Positions 23,903 to 33,376 of a stretch of DNA of 64,000 nt are shown piece by piece. The stretch covers positions 55,301 through 119,300 of the forward strand of contig JASJAW010000015.1 of assembly GCA_030066795.1 (NCBI GenBank), written 5' to 3'. Numbering within the stretch: position 1 is the first letter of the stretch; each line of letters opens with the position of its first letter. The DNA comes from Dinoroseobacter sp. Its GTDB lineage: Bacteria; Pseudomonadota; Alphaproteobacteria; Rhodobacterales; Rhodobacteraceae. Below the pieces are notes generated by a model. It was not told the origin of the DNA and ran no database searches. It was given only the letters and a program-made list of their open reading frames with translations. The translations under genes and the position numbers were made by a program.

Positions 23903-26629
23903 ATGGCAGACCAAGAAGCAGCGCGTTCGGATCGCCGAGCTGCTGCGCCACAAACATCTGCGCTTGAGGCGCTGGCTCTTCCCCGCAGGTTGACACAACT
24001 CGGTATGGTTGCCGAGCGGGCCTTCCGGGCATTTTGGCCACTGTGGACTGCGCTTGCGCTGAGCCTTGCGGTTATCGTTTTTCTCGCGCCGCTTGGATTG
24101 CCGCTTGAAGCGATTTGGGGCATCGCGGCACTATCTGTCTCAGGTCTCGTCGCGGCAACGGTGTGGGGGGCGCGTCAGTTCAGATGGCCAAGCCGTACCG
24201 AAGCTGAAACGCGGCTTGACCAGTCGCTACCGGGACGCCCGATTGAAACTCTGTCCGATGCGCAGGCCATTGGCGCGGACGATTCGGCATCTCAGGCGGT
24301 CTGGAATGCGCATCTGAAGCGCGTTGCCGAACGAGCTGCTGGCGCCAGGCCAGTTTCGCCCGACCTGCAGCTGGCCCCTCGTGACCCATATGCACTGCGC
24401 TATGTCGCGGCCTGCGCGCTCGCTGTCGCGCTATTGTTCGGAGGTATCGGACAAGTTCGCGACCTGGGTCGTGACGCGGCTCCGGGCGGTCAGGCCCTGG
24501 CGACAGGGCCGGCGTGGGAAGGTTGGATCAATCCGCCAGCCTACACCGGAAAGCCGGGCCTTTACCTGAATGAGATCTCCCAAACGAGCCTCGAAATTCC
24601 CGAAGGCAGCCGGATCACGCTCCGGCTCTATGATGCCGAGGGCCGCATTCGCATCACCGAGACCGTGTCAGACGCACCCGCTGTCGAAGGGTCGGATGCA
24701 CCGGCGCAGGAATACACCGCTGCGCGCAGCGGCAGTCTGACGATCGGTAGCGATGCACCGCGGGCTTTTGACCTTCTGGTCACTCCAGACGCGCCACCTG
24801 CGATCATGGTCGATGGCCCCGTCAGCCGCACCGCGATGGGCGAAATGGAATTGCCTTTCGTGGCAACCGACGATTATGCGGTCGCTGGCGGGTACGCGAC
24901 AATCACGCTTGATCTATCTGAGGTGGAGCGTGACTACGGCCTCACCCGCGAGCCGGAGCCGCGCGAGGCTGTCGTCGTAAACATCCCGATGGCACTGTCC
25001 GGAGATCGCTCGAACTTCCGCGAGGTGCTTGTTGACAATTTCTCGGAGCATCCCTGGGCGAACCTCCCTGTTGCTCTGACTTTCACAGCGGAAGATGACC
25101 TTCGCCAGTCAGGGTCGTCAGAGCCGTTTCAGATGCTTTTGCCCGGGCGGCGCTTCTTTGACCCGATGGCGCAGGCGCTGATCGAACAACGCCGCGATCT
25201 GCTCTGGACCCGAGACAACGCGTTGCGTGTCAGTCAGGTCCTGCGCGCGGTTAGCCATTTGCCGGAAGGCTTCATCACCAATGAATCCGGCTACTTGATG
25301 GTGCGGACAGCGCTCTCGCAGTTGATCGTAGGGCTTGAAACCGAAGTGACACCTGAGCTGCAGGCAGAGGTTGCGGAAGCGCTTTGGCAAGCTGCCCTCC
25401 AGTTCGAGGAAGGTGATCTTGCAAATGCGTCCGAACGCTTGCGCCGCGCGCAAGAGCAACTGTCAGAAGCCATGCGTGATGGGGCGACGCCCGAGGAGAT
25501 CGAGCAACTCATGCAGGAGTTGCGCGAGGCGATGCAGGATTTCATGCGCGAGATGGCAGAGCAGTTCCAGCGCGATATGGAAAACGGAAACCTGTCGGAG
25601 AATCAGCAAAACCCGGAGGATATGCAGGAAATTACCGGCGACCAGATGCAGGATATGATGGATCGGTTGCAGGAATTGATGGAGCAGGGGCGTATGGATG
25701 AAGCGCAAGCACTGCTCGATCAGATGATGCAGATGATGCAGAACATGCAGATGGCGCAAGGCCAGCAGGGTCAGCAAGGTCAGAACCAAGGCGACCAGGC
25801 GATGGAGGGGCTTCAGGACACGTTGCGCCAGCAGCAGGAACTGGCGGACGAGGCGTTCCGCGATCTGCAGAACCAGCAGGGCCAGCAACAGGGGCAACAG
25901 CAGGGCCAGCAACAGGGGCAACAGCAGGGCCAGCAACAGGGGCAACAACAGGGCCAACAGCAGGGTCAGGGTCAACAAGGCCAGCAATTCGGCCAGCAGG
26001 GCCAGCAAGGTCAGGGCCAGCCCGGACAACCCGGCCAAGGGCAACAAGGCCAAGGTCAGGGGCAGCAGTTTGGGCAGGGCCAGCAGCCCGGTCAGGAACA
26101 GGGGCGGGGCCAAGGTGGAATGCCTGATGCTGACACTCTTGCCCAACGCCAGGAATTGCTGCGTGATCTTCTGGGCGAGCAAGCAGAAAATCTGCCGGGA
26201 CAGGGCACGGAACTTGGTGATGCTGCGCGGGATGCGCTGGACCGTGCGGGGCGGTCAATGGAAGACGCTGCTGATGCGCTTGAGGGGGGCGATCTAGCTG
26301 AAGCGCTCGACAACCAGTCCGACGCTATGGATGCGATCCGCGAAGGTATGCAGAACCTCGGCGAGCAGATGGCACAGCAACAGCAGCAACAGCAGCCAGG
26401 TGGTAATGAGGGGCGCGCGGAAGGCAATGCGCCGAATGCGCAGCGCGATCCTCTTGGACGCGAGGCGGGCAATCAAGGGCGTCTTGGCACCGACGAGAAC
26501 ATGTTACAGGGCGATGATCCGTACCGCCGTGCGCAGGAGCTCCTTGACGAAATTCGTCGTCGGTCCGGTGAACAGGGACGCCCCGAGATCGAGTTGGACT
26601 ACCTCAAGCGGCTGTTAGATCGGTTCTAG
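23903..26629 (+). CDS. TIGR02302/DUF4175 family membrane protein, Gln/Gly-rich
   Basis: This is a 908-residue protein of the alphaproteobacterial TIGR02302 (DUF4175) family, function unknown. It has two N-terminal membrane segments (about 38-60 and 66-88), a third near 165-185, and a periplasmic beta-rich region (about 190-420). A long charged helical segment (about 430-620) with repeated Met/Gln/Glu follows, then a low-complexity GQQQGQQQ tract (about 645-735) and an Ala/Asp-rich helical C-terminus. The ATG at 23903 has AGGA 7 bases upstream. A GTG at 23861 inside lysA is less likely. The low-complexity part includes a DNA-level tandem repeat. Confidence 0.88.
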   Translation: MADQEAARSDRRAAAPQTSALEALALPRRLTQLGMVAERAFRAFWPLWTALALSLAVIVFLAPLGLPLEAIWGIAALSVSGLVAATVWGARQFRWPSRTEAETRLDQSLPGRPIETLSDAQAIGADDSASQAVWNAHLKRVAERAAGARPVSPDLQLAPRDPYALRYVAACALAVALLFGGIGQVRDLGRDAAPGGQALATGPAWEGWINPPAYTGKPGLYLNEISQTSLEIPEGSRITLRLYDAEGRIRITETVSDAPAVEGSDAPAQEYTAARSGSLTIGSDAPRAFDLLVTPDAPPAIMVDGPVSRTAMGEMELPFVATDDYAVAGGYATITLDLSEVERDYGLTREPEPREAVVVNIPMALSGDRSNFREVLVDNFSEHPWANLPVALTFTAEDDLRQSGSSEPFQMLLPGRRFFDPMAQALIEQRRDLLWTRDNALRVSQVLRAVSHLPEGFITNESGYLMVRTALSQLIVGLETEVTPELQAEVAEALWQAALQFEEGDLANASERLRRAQEQLSEAMRDGATPEEIEQLMQELREAMQDFMREMAEQFQRDMENGNLSENQQNPEDMQEITGDQMQDMMDRLQELMEQGRMDEAQALLDQMMQMMQNMQMAQGQQGQQGQNQGDQAMEGLQDTLRQQQELADEAFRDLQNQQGQQQGQQQGQQQGQQQGQQQGQQQGQQQGQGQQGQQFGQQGQQGQGQPGQPGQGQQGQGQGQQFGQGQQPGQEQGRGQGGMPDADTLAQRQELLRDLLGEQAENLPGQGTELGDAARDALDRAGRSMEDAADALEGGDLAEALDNQSDAMDAIREGMQNLGEQMAQQQQQQQPGGNEGRAEGNAPNAQRDPLGREAGNQGRLGTDENMLQGDDPYRRAQELLDEIRRRSGEQGRPEIELDYLKRLLDRF
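25877..25948 (+). repeat. Three tandem 24-base units inside the TIGR02302 gene
   Basis: A 24-base unit beginning CAGGGCCAGCAACAGGGG is repeated three times with a single mismatch in the last base. It encodes QGQQQGQQ octads and is followed by degenerate GQ-rich sequence to about 26100. In-frame units mean that copy-number change would lengthen or shorten the protein without frameshift. The near-perfect DNA identity suggests recent slippage expansion. Confidence 0.85.
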
Positions 26630-26640
26630 CGCCGTCGCGA

Positions 26641-27432
26641 TCATTCCGTTGCGCCCTGGAGGACGCCTGAAATGGCATCCGCGCCGCTGGCCATTTTTGC
26701 GTCGAGCCAAAGACGCAATGCATCTACCGTCGCAACATAGCCCTCTAGTGGGACAGAAAGGCCGGGCACGGTTTCAATGATCCGGTCCGAATAGCTGTAC
26801 AGCAATAAAGCAAAAAGGGCGGCCACGAGGATCGCTGAGAAGCCGATGCGAAATCCGCGTCCGCGGCGCGCACGTTCTTCGCGTTCCTCTTCGGTGAGGG
26901 CGGCAGATGCGCTTGCGCGCAATACCGACTTTGCCCGCAAGCTCGAGTTGATTTCTTCAATGTCAGGAAGAAGATCCCGGCGTGGTATCTGCGAGCTGCG
27001 CTGCGGTGCTGGGCGCATCGCGGATTGGAGGGCATCGTCCTCCGGGTCCGGGCCTGCAGGAGCGGGATCGGATACGAAAGTGAATTCCTCCTGGGATTCC
27101 AGAGCAGTTTCTGCTTCTTGACGGCGTTCTCTTGCCTCGCGTGTCGCTTCGGCGCGCAAAATCTCGGCAACAGACGGGTCTAGGTCGCGTCGCGGCATCG
27201 TGGGCGCAGGTGCTGGGGCAGCAGCGAAATCGTCTTCCAGATCGTCCGCGTCTGGCAAGATTGGCGCGGTCTCGTCGACGGACCGGCGCGCCACCCGCCG
27301 GGGCCGGGCCGATTTAGGGCGCTCGAACCACGCATGGCCGCAACTGGAGCACTGCACCTCGCGGCCCTGCGCTGGGATCGCCGTGTCCGCGACGTCATAC
27401 TGCGCTTGGCAATTTGGACAGGTCAGCCGCAT
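26641..27432 (-). CDS. Zinc-ribbon (MJ0042-type) protein with C-terminal membrane segment
   Basis: The 263-residue protein starts with a zinc knuckle with Cys5, Cys8, Cys28 and Cys31 (LTCPNCQAQYDV, then VQCSSCGHAWF), the zf-ribbon/MJ0042 N-terminal motif. An acidic Pro/Ala-rich disordered region and a charged helix (EEREERARRGRGF) follow. One transmembrane segment lies near 210-228, before a short tail. The start at 27432 has AGGA 5 bases upstream. The remainder of the longer frame to 27624 has no family support. It is divergent from ftsE. It may be a membrane-anchored regulator, but that is not shown. Confidence 0.88.
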   Translation of the reverse strand: MRLTCPNCQAQYDVADTAIPAQGREVQCSSCGHAWFERPKSARPRRVARRSVDETAPILPDADDLEDDFAAAPAPAPTMPRRDLDPSVAEILRAEATREARERRQEAETALESQEEFTFVSDPAPAGPDPEDDALQSAMRPAPQRSSQIPRRDLLPDIEEINSSLRAKSVLRASASAALTEEEREERARRGRGFRIGFSAILVAALFALLLYSYSDRIIETVPGLSVPLEGYVATVDALRLWLDAKMASGADAISGVLQGATE

Positions 27433-27606
27433 CGCATTCCTGTCGTCTTTTGGGTATTCTGCATGCTTTCGACGTATCCCGCCCGAAATCTGGGTCGGTG
27501 TTTTCCGACATTTTTGACCCGTGCATGATCGTGGTCTTGCGCTGCAATTGCAACTGCCAAGACGCAAGGGTAACAAAGCCCGGCACCCCCAGGAGTCTAC
27601 CAGCCC

Positions 27607-28278
27607 ATGATCGAGCTTGCACATGTCGCATTCGGCTATGGAAAACGGCAGTTATTCGCAGATGTCAGCCTCGCGCTGAACGAGGGAGACTTCTTTTTTC
27701 TAACCGGACCGTCGGGGGCCGGAAAAACAACGTTCATGCGGCTCTGCTATCTGGATCTGTTGCCGGAGAAGGGCAGCCTGAAGCTTTTTGGCAATGAGGC
27801 GCGGGACCTGAGCCGGGATCAGGTGGCCCTGACGCGCCAGCGTATCGGTGTGGTGCATCAGGATTGTCAGTTTCTAGAGCATTTAAGCGTCGTGGAAAAC
27901 ATCGCATTGCCGCTTACTGTGGGTGGGCGCGATGTTCCGCTTGGGGATATGGAAGAGCTTCTGAACTGGGTGGGCCTTGCAGATCATCGTAATGCGCTTC
28001 CTGCGCAGCTTTCGGGGGGTGAACGCCAGCGCGCTGCTTTGGCCCGCGCAGTCATGATGGACCCGGACGTCATCCTCGCGGATGAGCCAACAGGAAATAT
28101 CGACTGGGAAATGTCGCAACGCCTGCTGACCCTGCTGTTAGAACTGAACAGGATGGGGAAGGCGATCCTGCTGGCCACCCATGATCTCGCTTTGATCCGA
28201 CAAGCTAAATCTCAGGCATCGACACGGGTCTTGCGGTTGGCCGGTGGCGAATTGCAGGCAGCAGGGGTGGATCTATGA
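27607..28278 (+). CDS. ftsE: Cell division ATP-binding protein FtsE
   Basis: FtsE is the ATPase that with FtsX regulates septal peptidoglycan hydrolases. The 223-residue ABC ATPase has Walker A GPSGAGKTT (34-42), signature LSGGERQRAALARAV, Walker B VILADEPTGNID and the H-loop ATHD. The start at 27607 is preceded by GGAG. Its stop overlaps the ftsX ATG (ATGA). Confidence 0.95.
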   Translation: MIELAHVAFGYGKRQLFADVSLALNEGDFFFLTGPSGAGKTTFMRLCYLDLLPEKGSLKLFGNEARDLSRDQVALTRQRIGVVHQDCQFLEHLSVVENIALPLTVGGRDVPLGDMEELLNWVGLADHRNALPAQLSGGERQRAALARAVMMDPDVILADEPTGNIDWEMSQRLLTLLLELNRMGKAILLATHDLALIRQAKSQASTRVLRLAGGELQAAGVDL

Positions 28279-29156
28279 GCGCGCCTGGGATCGACCTTAG
28301 CACCAACGATATTGTGCCGCCTTCAGGATTCACGGCGCGACTGACACTGTTCACGTCCGCGGCAATGGCCTTTCTTGCGGTTTTCGCAGTGGCCTTGTCG
28401 CTGGCCAGCACCCAACTCGCAACTCGGTGGTCCGACGCCATGGCGCGCACCGCCACCATCCGATTGTCGGCGCCCGCTGGACAAGTGGAAGCGCAAACGC
28501 GTGCTGTGCTCGCCGCGCTGGAGACAACGCCTGGTGTGGCTTCGGCCCGGGCGCTCAGCGATACCGAACAGCAAGAGCTGCTAGCGCCCTGGATGGGAAC
28601 GAACCTGCCAATCGATACTCTTGCGATACCGAGGTTGATTGAGGTGGTAGAAACTGCGCAAGGGTTTGATTCCGAAAACCTGCGGTTGCGTCTTTCCGCG
28701 GAAGCGCCCGGTGCCGTGTTGGATGATCACACACGCTGGCGCCGTCCATTCATCGCGGCCGCCGAACACCTGAAATTCATCGGTTTGGTCTCGGTCGCTT
28801 TGATCGGCGGAGCGATGGCCGCGATGATTACACTTGCCGCGAACTCTGCTCTTGCCGCAAACGCGCAGGTAATCCGGGTCCTGCGCCTCGTTGGCGCGCG
28901 GGACATCGTGATCGCGCGTGCATTCGTGCGCCGCTTCTCCGCGCGCGCGCTTGTCGGCGCGCTCGTCGGAGCCGGAGCAGGGGTGGTGGCGTTGCTTCTG
29001 CTGCCCTCCGTATCAGGGGCCGAAACGATTTTCGATGGGCTCGGCTTTTCCGGAAGTAGTTGGTTTCTTGTGCCGATGATTCCGGCAGGAGCGATTCTTG
29101 TGGCCTATCTTGCAACTCGGTTTGCAGCTTTGCGCATGTTAGGGAGGATGGCCTGA
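28275..29156 (+). CDS. ftsX: Cell division protein FtsX
   Basis: The 293-residue permease-like partner of FtsE has one N-terminal membrane segment (about 25-47) and a periplasmic domain (about 50-165). Three further helices lie near 172-195, 220-245 and 262-285. The sequence diverges, as FtsX usually does outside gammaproteobacteria, and assignment rests on topology plus ftsE coupling. Its TGA overlaps the next gene's ATG (TGATG), so ftsE, ftsX and the acyltransferase are one operon. Confidence 0.92.
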   Translation: MSAPGIDLSTNDIVPPSGFTARLTLFTSAAMAFLAVFAVALSLASTQLATRWSDAMARTATIRLSAPAGQVEAQTRAVLAALETTPGVASARALSDTEQQELLAPWMGTNLPIDTLAIPRLIEVVETAQGFDSENLRLRLSAEAPGAVLDDHTRWRRPFIAAAEHLKFIGLVSVALIGGAMAAMITLAANSALAANAQVIRVLRLVGARDIVIARAFVRRFSARALVGALVGAGAGVVALLLLPSVSGAETIFDGLGFSGSSWFLVPMIPAGAILVAYLATRFAALRMLGRMA

Positions 29157-29911
29157 TGCAATGGGTGCGCTCGTTCCTGTTTATCGTGCAGATGTACCTG
29201 ATGATGGTCCTTATGGCAGCCTTCTTTCTGCCCATAGTGTTCTTGCGTGCCGACGGCGCTTACATCGCGCATCGAGTCTATTCCCGGTATGTCCGCTGGT
29301 CTGCAGCGTGGATGGTCGGGCTGAAGTCCGAAGTGCGCGGCCCGGTGCCTCAAAGTGAAGTGATCATCGCAGCCAAGCATCAGAGCTTCTTTGACATCAT
29401 TCTTATCGTGTCCGAGATCCCGCGCCCGCGGTTCGTCATGAAGAAAGAGCTTCGCTACGCGCCCATCTTTGGCTGGTACGTCAGTCGGCTCGGCTGTATT
29501 CCGGTCGACCGCGGCAAGGGCGCCAAGGCGGTTCAGGAAATGGTCGAAGCCGTGCGCGACCCAGAGGCGCCCAAAGGCCAGCTTGTCATCTATCCCCAAG
29601 GTACGCGTGTGGCAGCAGGAGCGTACAAGTCTTACAAGATCGGTGTTGGTGCGCTTTACGGGGAACTGAATCAGCCGGTGATCCCTGCGGCCACAAATGT
29701 GGGCGTGTTCTGGCCCCGGCACGGGATTTTGCGCAAACCGGGCCTTGCGGTTGTCGAGTTCTTGCCCGAGATCCCGCCGGGAAAAGAGATCCATGCGTTG
29801 ATGGCCGAGATCGAGGACACGGTGGAGGGTGCCTCCAACCGTTTGATGGTCGATGCCGGGTTTCCTGAAGACTGTTTGCCAGCAGGTCGTGACGCCCGGT
29901 CATCGGCCTGA
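29156..29911 (+). CDS. 1-acyl-sn-glycerol-3-phosphate acyltransferase (PlsC family)
   Basis: The 251-residue enzyme should acylate lysophosphatidic acid in phospholipid synthesis. An N-terminal membrane segment (about 7-30) is followed by the acyltransferase HX4D motif (His75 to Asp80, AAKHQSFFD). Motif II (GCIPVDRG) and the substrate motif YPQGTR follow (Gln replacing the usual Glu of PEGTR). Placement behind ftsEX couples membrane synthesis to division genes. The start at 29156 has AGGGAGG upstream and overlaps the ftsX stop. The longer frame from 29060 is a shadow of ftsX. Confidence 0.93.
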   Translation: MQWVRSFLFIVQMYLMMVLMAAFFLPIVFLRADGAYIAHRVYSRYVRWSAAWMVGLKSEVRGPVPQSEVIIAAKHQSFFDIILIVSEIPRPRFVMKKELRYAPIFGWYVSRLGCIPVDRGKGAKAVQEMVEAVRDPEAPKGQLVIYPQGTRVAAGAYKSYKIGVGALYGELNQPVIPAATNVGVFWPRHGILRKPGLAVVEFLPEIPPGKEIHALMAEIEDTVEGASNRLMVDAGFPEDCLPAGRDARSSA

Positions 29912-29947
29912 CGCTGCGACTGCATTGCTGCGCGCGCAAAATGTCTC

Positions 29948-29976
29948 TTGCAGCACATTGCGCAATAATCTATCTC
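29948..29976 (+). promoter_or_regulatory. Promoter and operator candidate upstream of mcl1
   Basis: TTGCAG (29948-29953) and TATCTC (29971-29976) are separated by 17 bases, about 47 bases from the mcl1 ATG. In the spacer lies a perfect 10-base palindrome ATTGCGCAAT (29958-29967). The palindrome resembles the TTTGCAAA half-sites reported for ScfR-type regulators (PccR, RamB) of short-chain acyl-CoA metabolism. That link is an inference. Confidence 0.45.
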
Positions 29977-30022
29977 CCCTCGTAGGCCAGAACGAAATAT
30001 CCTTTCCCGAAGGAGTCCTCCG

Positions 30023-30979
30023 ATGAGTTTCCGTATTCAACCGCAGGCGCCTGCGCGCCCGAACCGTTGCCAGTTATTCGGACCGGGCTCGCGTCCGGCG
30101 ATCTTCGAGAAGATGGCGGCCTCGGCTGCGGACGTAATCAACCTAGATCTCGAGGATTCCGTGGCGCCGGACGACAAGCCAGAGGCGCGAAAGAATATCA
30201 TTCAAGCCATTGGCGACGTGGATTGGGGCGGTAAGTATCTGAGCGTCCGGATCAATGGACTCGATACCCCTTACTGGTACCGGGATGTCGTTGATTTGCT
30301 GGAAAATGCCTCCGACCGGATTGATCAGATTATGATCCCGAAAGTGGGCTGTGCTGCTGACATCTACGCAGTGGATGCGTTGGTAACGGCTGTTGAGGCA
30401 GCAAATGGTCGCTCCAAGCCTATCAGCTTCGAGGTGATCATCGAATCCGCAGCTGGCATCGCTCATGTAGAAGAAATTGCGGCAGCGTCCCCCCGTCTTC
30501 AGGCTATGAGCCTGGGCGCCGCAGATTTCGCAGCCTCGATGGGCATGCAAACCACCGGGATCGGTGGTACGCAGGAAGACTACTATATGGTCCGTGAAGG
30601 TGTGAAACACTGGTCCGATCCCTGGCACTGGGCACAGGCCGCGATTGTCGCGGCGTGTCGGACCCATGGAGTGTTGCCTGTCGACGGTCCGTTCGGTGAC
30701 TTCTCAGATGACGATGGTTTTGTTGCTCAGGCAAAGCGGTCGGCGACCCTTGGTATGGTTGGCAAATGGGCGATCCATCCCAAGCAGGTGGCATTGGCCA
30801 ATGACGTGTTCACTCCGTCAGATGATGCTGTTTCGGAGGCCCGCGAGATCCTTGCCGCTATGGAACAGGCCAAGAAGGATGGCGCGGGTGCTACAGTCTA
30901 CAAGGGGCGCCTTGTAGATATAGCCTCGATCAAGCAAGCTGAAGTCATCGTGCGGCAGTCCGAGATGATTGCGGGCTAA
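30023..30979 (+). CDS. mcl1: L-malyl-CoA/beta-methylmalyl-CoA lyase
   Basis: Mcl1 cleaves beta-methylmalyl-CoA to glyoxylate and propionyl-CoA, and malyl-CoA to acetyl-CoA and glyoxylate, in the ethylmalonyl-CoA pathway for acetate assimilation. The 318-residue sequence closely follows Rhodobacter Mcl1 throughout. Examples are the N-terminal PARPNRCQLFGPGSRPAIFEKM, INLDLEDSVAPDDK with its metal-binding Asp/Glu and FEVIIESAAGIAHVEEIAA. The C-terminus includes AIHPKQVALANDVF. The ribosome site GAAGGAG precedes the ATG. No other pathway genes are adjacent. Confidence 0.97.
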   Translation: MSFRIQPQAPARPNRCQLFGPGSRPAIFEKMAASAADVINLDLEDSVAPDDKPEARKNIIQAIGDVDWGGKYLSVRINGLDTPYWYRDVVDLLENASDRIDQIMIPKVGCAADIYAVDALVTAVEAANGRSKPISFEVIIESAAGIAHVEEIAAASPRLQAMSLGAADFAASMGMQTTGIGGTQEDYYMVREGVKHWSDPWHWAQAAIVAACRTHGVLPVDGPFGDFSDDDGFVAQAKRSATLGMVGKWAIHPKQVALANDVFTPSDDAVSEAREILAAMEQAKKDGAGATVYKGRLVDIASIKQAEVIVRQSEMIAG

Positions 30980-31003
30980 GCCGTTCACTTCGACGCTTCC
31001 AAC

Positions 31004-31915
31004 TCAATCCGGCAGATTGAACACCCTCGTGGGATGCAACACCCCTGCCCGGTAGATGCCGACCGCAATAGGTTGTCCCTGGCAGGAGGCCCAGGCTTCC
31101 TCACCATAGTCGGCGTCGGAGGCCACTACCTCCGCCGGGTTGCCGTGTCGCAGACGCGCGGCTGCCTCTTGAGTGCAACGTGCCTCCGGAAGATCTGCAA
31201 GTCCGGTTTCCAGCGGCATAAGCAATGCATCGAGGTTTGGGTCTTTGGCGTGGGCTTCGATCGCTTCGAAGTCCGCGGCATCTGCGAGTTCAAAGGGACC
31301 CGACCAGATCCGGCGTAGTTCCGTGACATGGCCGTGGCAGCCGAGCACTTCGCCGAGATCGCGAGCAATCGCGCGGACATATCCGCCTTTTCCGCACGCC
31401 AGTTCCAGCCTCACGTGGTCTGCGTCTGGACGGTCCAGAAATGACAGGCTGTCGACGTAGAGTGGCCGGGCGGCGATCTTCATTTCCTCGCCTGCGCGCG
31501 CTTTTGCATAGGCACGTTCTCCGTCGATCTTGACTGCTGAGAACTGTGGCGGGACTTGTTGAATGTCACCTTCAAAGTTGGGCAAGGCTGCGCGAATTGC
31601 GTCGTCGTCTGGCCGAAGGTCAGACTGTGCAATCACAACACCTTCGGCGTCGTCGGTATTCGTCGCCTGACCGAGCCGCACCGTGAAGGTATAGGCCTTA
31701 AGCGCATCGGTGATGTAGGGAACGGTCTTCGTCGCTTCGCCCAATGCAATGGCCAAAACGCCAGTCGCTGCCGGATCGAGTGTTCCGGCGTGCCCAGCTT
31801 TCTTCGCGTCAAAAGCCCAGCGAACTTTGTTAACCACGGCATTCGAACTCAGTCCCGCAGGTTTGTCGATCACGAGCCAACCCGAGACGTCGCGACCCTT
31901 TTTGCGCCGTCCCAT
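31004..31915 (-). CDS. truB: tRNA pseudouridine(55) synthase
   Basis: TruB converts U55 of the T-loop to pseudouridine. The 303-residue enzyme has motif [16 protein letters not shown] with catalytic Asp47. The N-terminal [13 protein letters not shown] and the C-terminal PUA-like stretch are present. It starts 3 bases after rbfA, so the two are co-transcribed, which is a common bacterial pairing. Confidence 0.97.
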   Translation of the reverse strand: MGRRKKGRDVSGWLVIDKPAGLSSNAVVNKVRWAFDAKKAGHAGTLDPAATGVLAIALGEATKTVPYITDALKAYTFTVRLGQATNTDDAEGVVIAQSDLRPDDDAIRAALPNFEGDIQQVPPQFSAVKIDGERAYAKARAGEEMKIAARPLYVDSLSFLDRPDADHVRLELACGKGGYVRAIARDLGEVLGCHGHVTELRRIWSGPFELADAADFEAIEAHAKDPNLDALLMPLETGLADLPEARCTQEAAARLRHGNPAEVVASDADYGEEAWASCQGQPIAVGIYRAGVLHPTRVFNLPD

Positions 31916-31918
31916 GGA

Positions 31919-32329
31919 TCAGTCCTCGTTTTGATCCTGCCCGAGATCCCGACGGACCTTGTCGTCGTTCAGCAGACGCCGCGTCTCGTCCATCCGGTCA
32001 AAGGTTTCGTCGATCTGAAACCGAAGCTCCGGGGAGAACTTCAGCGTCAGTTCCTTCGAGACCGCGCGGCGCAACTCGTGGCGGTTCCGGCGCAGCGCGT
32101 CCAGAGCTTCTTCGCGGCCATCGCCCCCGAGCGGCAGAACAAAGGCAGTTGCGACCTTAAGATCCGGCGAAGTGCGCACCTCTCCCACGGTAATCGACAT
32201 GCGGTTGAGGTCCGGGTCGTGAATATCACCTTGGGACAAAACGGACGACAAAGTGCGGCGGATCAATTCGCCAACCCGTAGCTGCCTTTGGGACGGGCCA
32301 GCGCCTGTGTCAAAACGTGATTTAGCCAT
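31919..32329 (-). CDS. rbfA: 30S ribosome-binding factor A
   Basis: RbfA assists 30S maturation and cold adaptation. The 136-residue KH-fold protein shows [20 protein letters not shown] at its N-terminus. A central [19 protein letters not shown] and a basic middle ([24 protein letters not shown]) follow. It is the first gene of rbfA-truB, divergent from dapB. Confidence 0.96.
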   Translation of the reverse strand: MAKSRFDTGAGPSQRQLRVGELIRRTLSSVLSQGDIHDPDLNRMSITVGEVRTSPDLKVATAFVLPLGGDGREEALDALRRNRHELRRAVSKELTLKFSPELRFQIDETFDRMDETRRLLNDDKVRRDLGQDQNED

Positions 32330-32452
32330 GTCGGGATCCTTTTCAGAGCGCCCGTGTAGCGCCGCTGGGGTGATGTTGCAACCGCCGCCGTTTGCGCCCG
32401 CGAGGCTTGCGCGATAAGACGCGAGCTAGGACGAATACCGAAGGACAGGAAT

Positions 32453-33262
32453 ATGGCGGATTTGCCGGGCATCGTGGTCACTGGGGGCTCTGGCCGAATG
32501 GGCCGCATGCTGATCGAGACAGTGTGCGCGTCAGACAAAGCCAGGCTCGTAGGTGTCACCGAACGTCCCGGGAACGACTGGATTGGCGCTGACATCGGGA
32601 CAGCGATGGGCGGCGCGGGGATTGGGGTAAAAGTAACCGACGACCCGCTGGAAGCCTTTGCTAACGCGCAGGCCGTAATAGATTTTACCGCGCCTGCTGC
32701 CACGGTTGCCCATGCTGAACTGACCGCGCAGGCTCGCGCGGTACATGTCATTGGTACTACAGGATTTTCCGCGGACGACTTGCGTCACCTGGATACTGCT
32801 GCGCGTCACGCAGTACTCGTTCGCGCTGGCAATATGAGCCTTGGCGTAAACCTGCTTGTCAAACTGACTGAACGCGTCGCGGCAGCCCTCGATGCGGATT
32901 ATGATATTGAGGTCGTTGAAGCCCATCACCGCCACAAGGTGGATGCACCTTCCGGGACGGCGCTCATGCTTGGCGAGGCCGCAGCGCAGGGTCGGGGCGT
33001 CAAGCTTTCTGATGTGGAGGATCGCGCGCGCGACGGGATCACCGGAACGCGCGCGCCCGGAGCGATCGGGTTCAGCGCCATTCGCGGCGGAGATATCGTG
33101 GGTGAGCACGACGTTTTGTTTGCGGCTGACGGCGAACGCATTGTTCTTCGTCATATCGCCTCTGACAGGTCGGTTTTCGCACGCGGTGCACTAAAGGCAG
33201 CGCTGTGGGGACAGGACAAAGGCCCGGGTGCTTACGACATGATGGACGTTCTCGGGCTCTGA
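32453..33262 (+). CDS. dapB: 4-hydroxy-tetrahydrodipicolinate reductase
   Basis: DapB reduces hydroxytetrahydrodipicolinate in the lysine/diaminopimelate pathway and so supports lysA in this window. The 269-residue protein has the NAD(P)-binding GGSGRMGRM (11-19). The catalytic [15 protein letters not shown] has His158 and Lys162. AGGACAGGA precedes the ATG. Confidence 0.97.
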   Translation: MADLPGIVVTGGSGRMGRMLIETVCASDKARLVGVTERPGNDWIGADIGTAMGGAGIGVKVTDDPLEAFANAQAVIDFTAPAATVAHAELTAQARAVHVIGTTGFSADDLRHLDTAARHAVLVRAGNMSLGVNLLVKLTERVAAALDADYDIEVVEAHHRHKVDAPSGTALMLGEAAAQGRGVKLSDVEDRARDGITGTRAPGAIGFSAIRGGDIVGEHDVLFAADGERIVLRHIASDRSVFARGALKAALWGQDKGPGAYDMMDVLGL

Positions 33263-33376
33263 TCGGCAAAAACTCGCCAGAGGTACCGTTCACGCGCGTG
33301 TGAAGAGAAATTCTCATCCACCGCTACAGGTTCGCTCGTATGTGATACGATTGATGAAACTGTATCGGAGACCCCT

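Noticed and set aside
25632..26258. Antisense repetitive frames over the Gln/Gly-rich tract (including 25463-26182)
   Set aside because: They reflect the CAG/GGC repeat composition of the TIGR02302 gene read in other frames.
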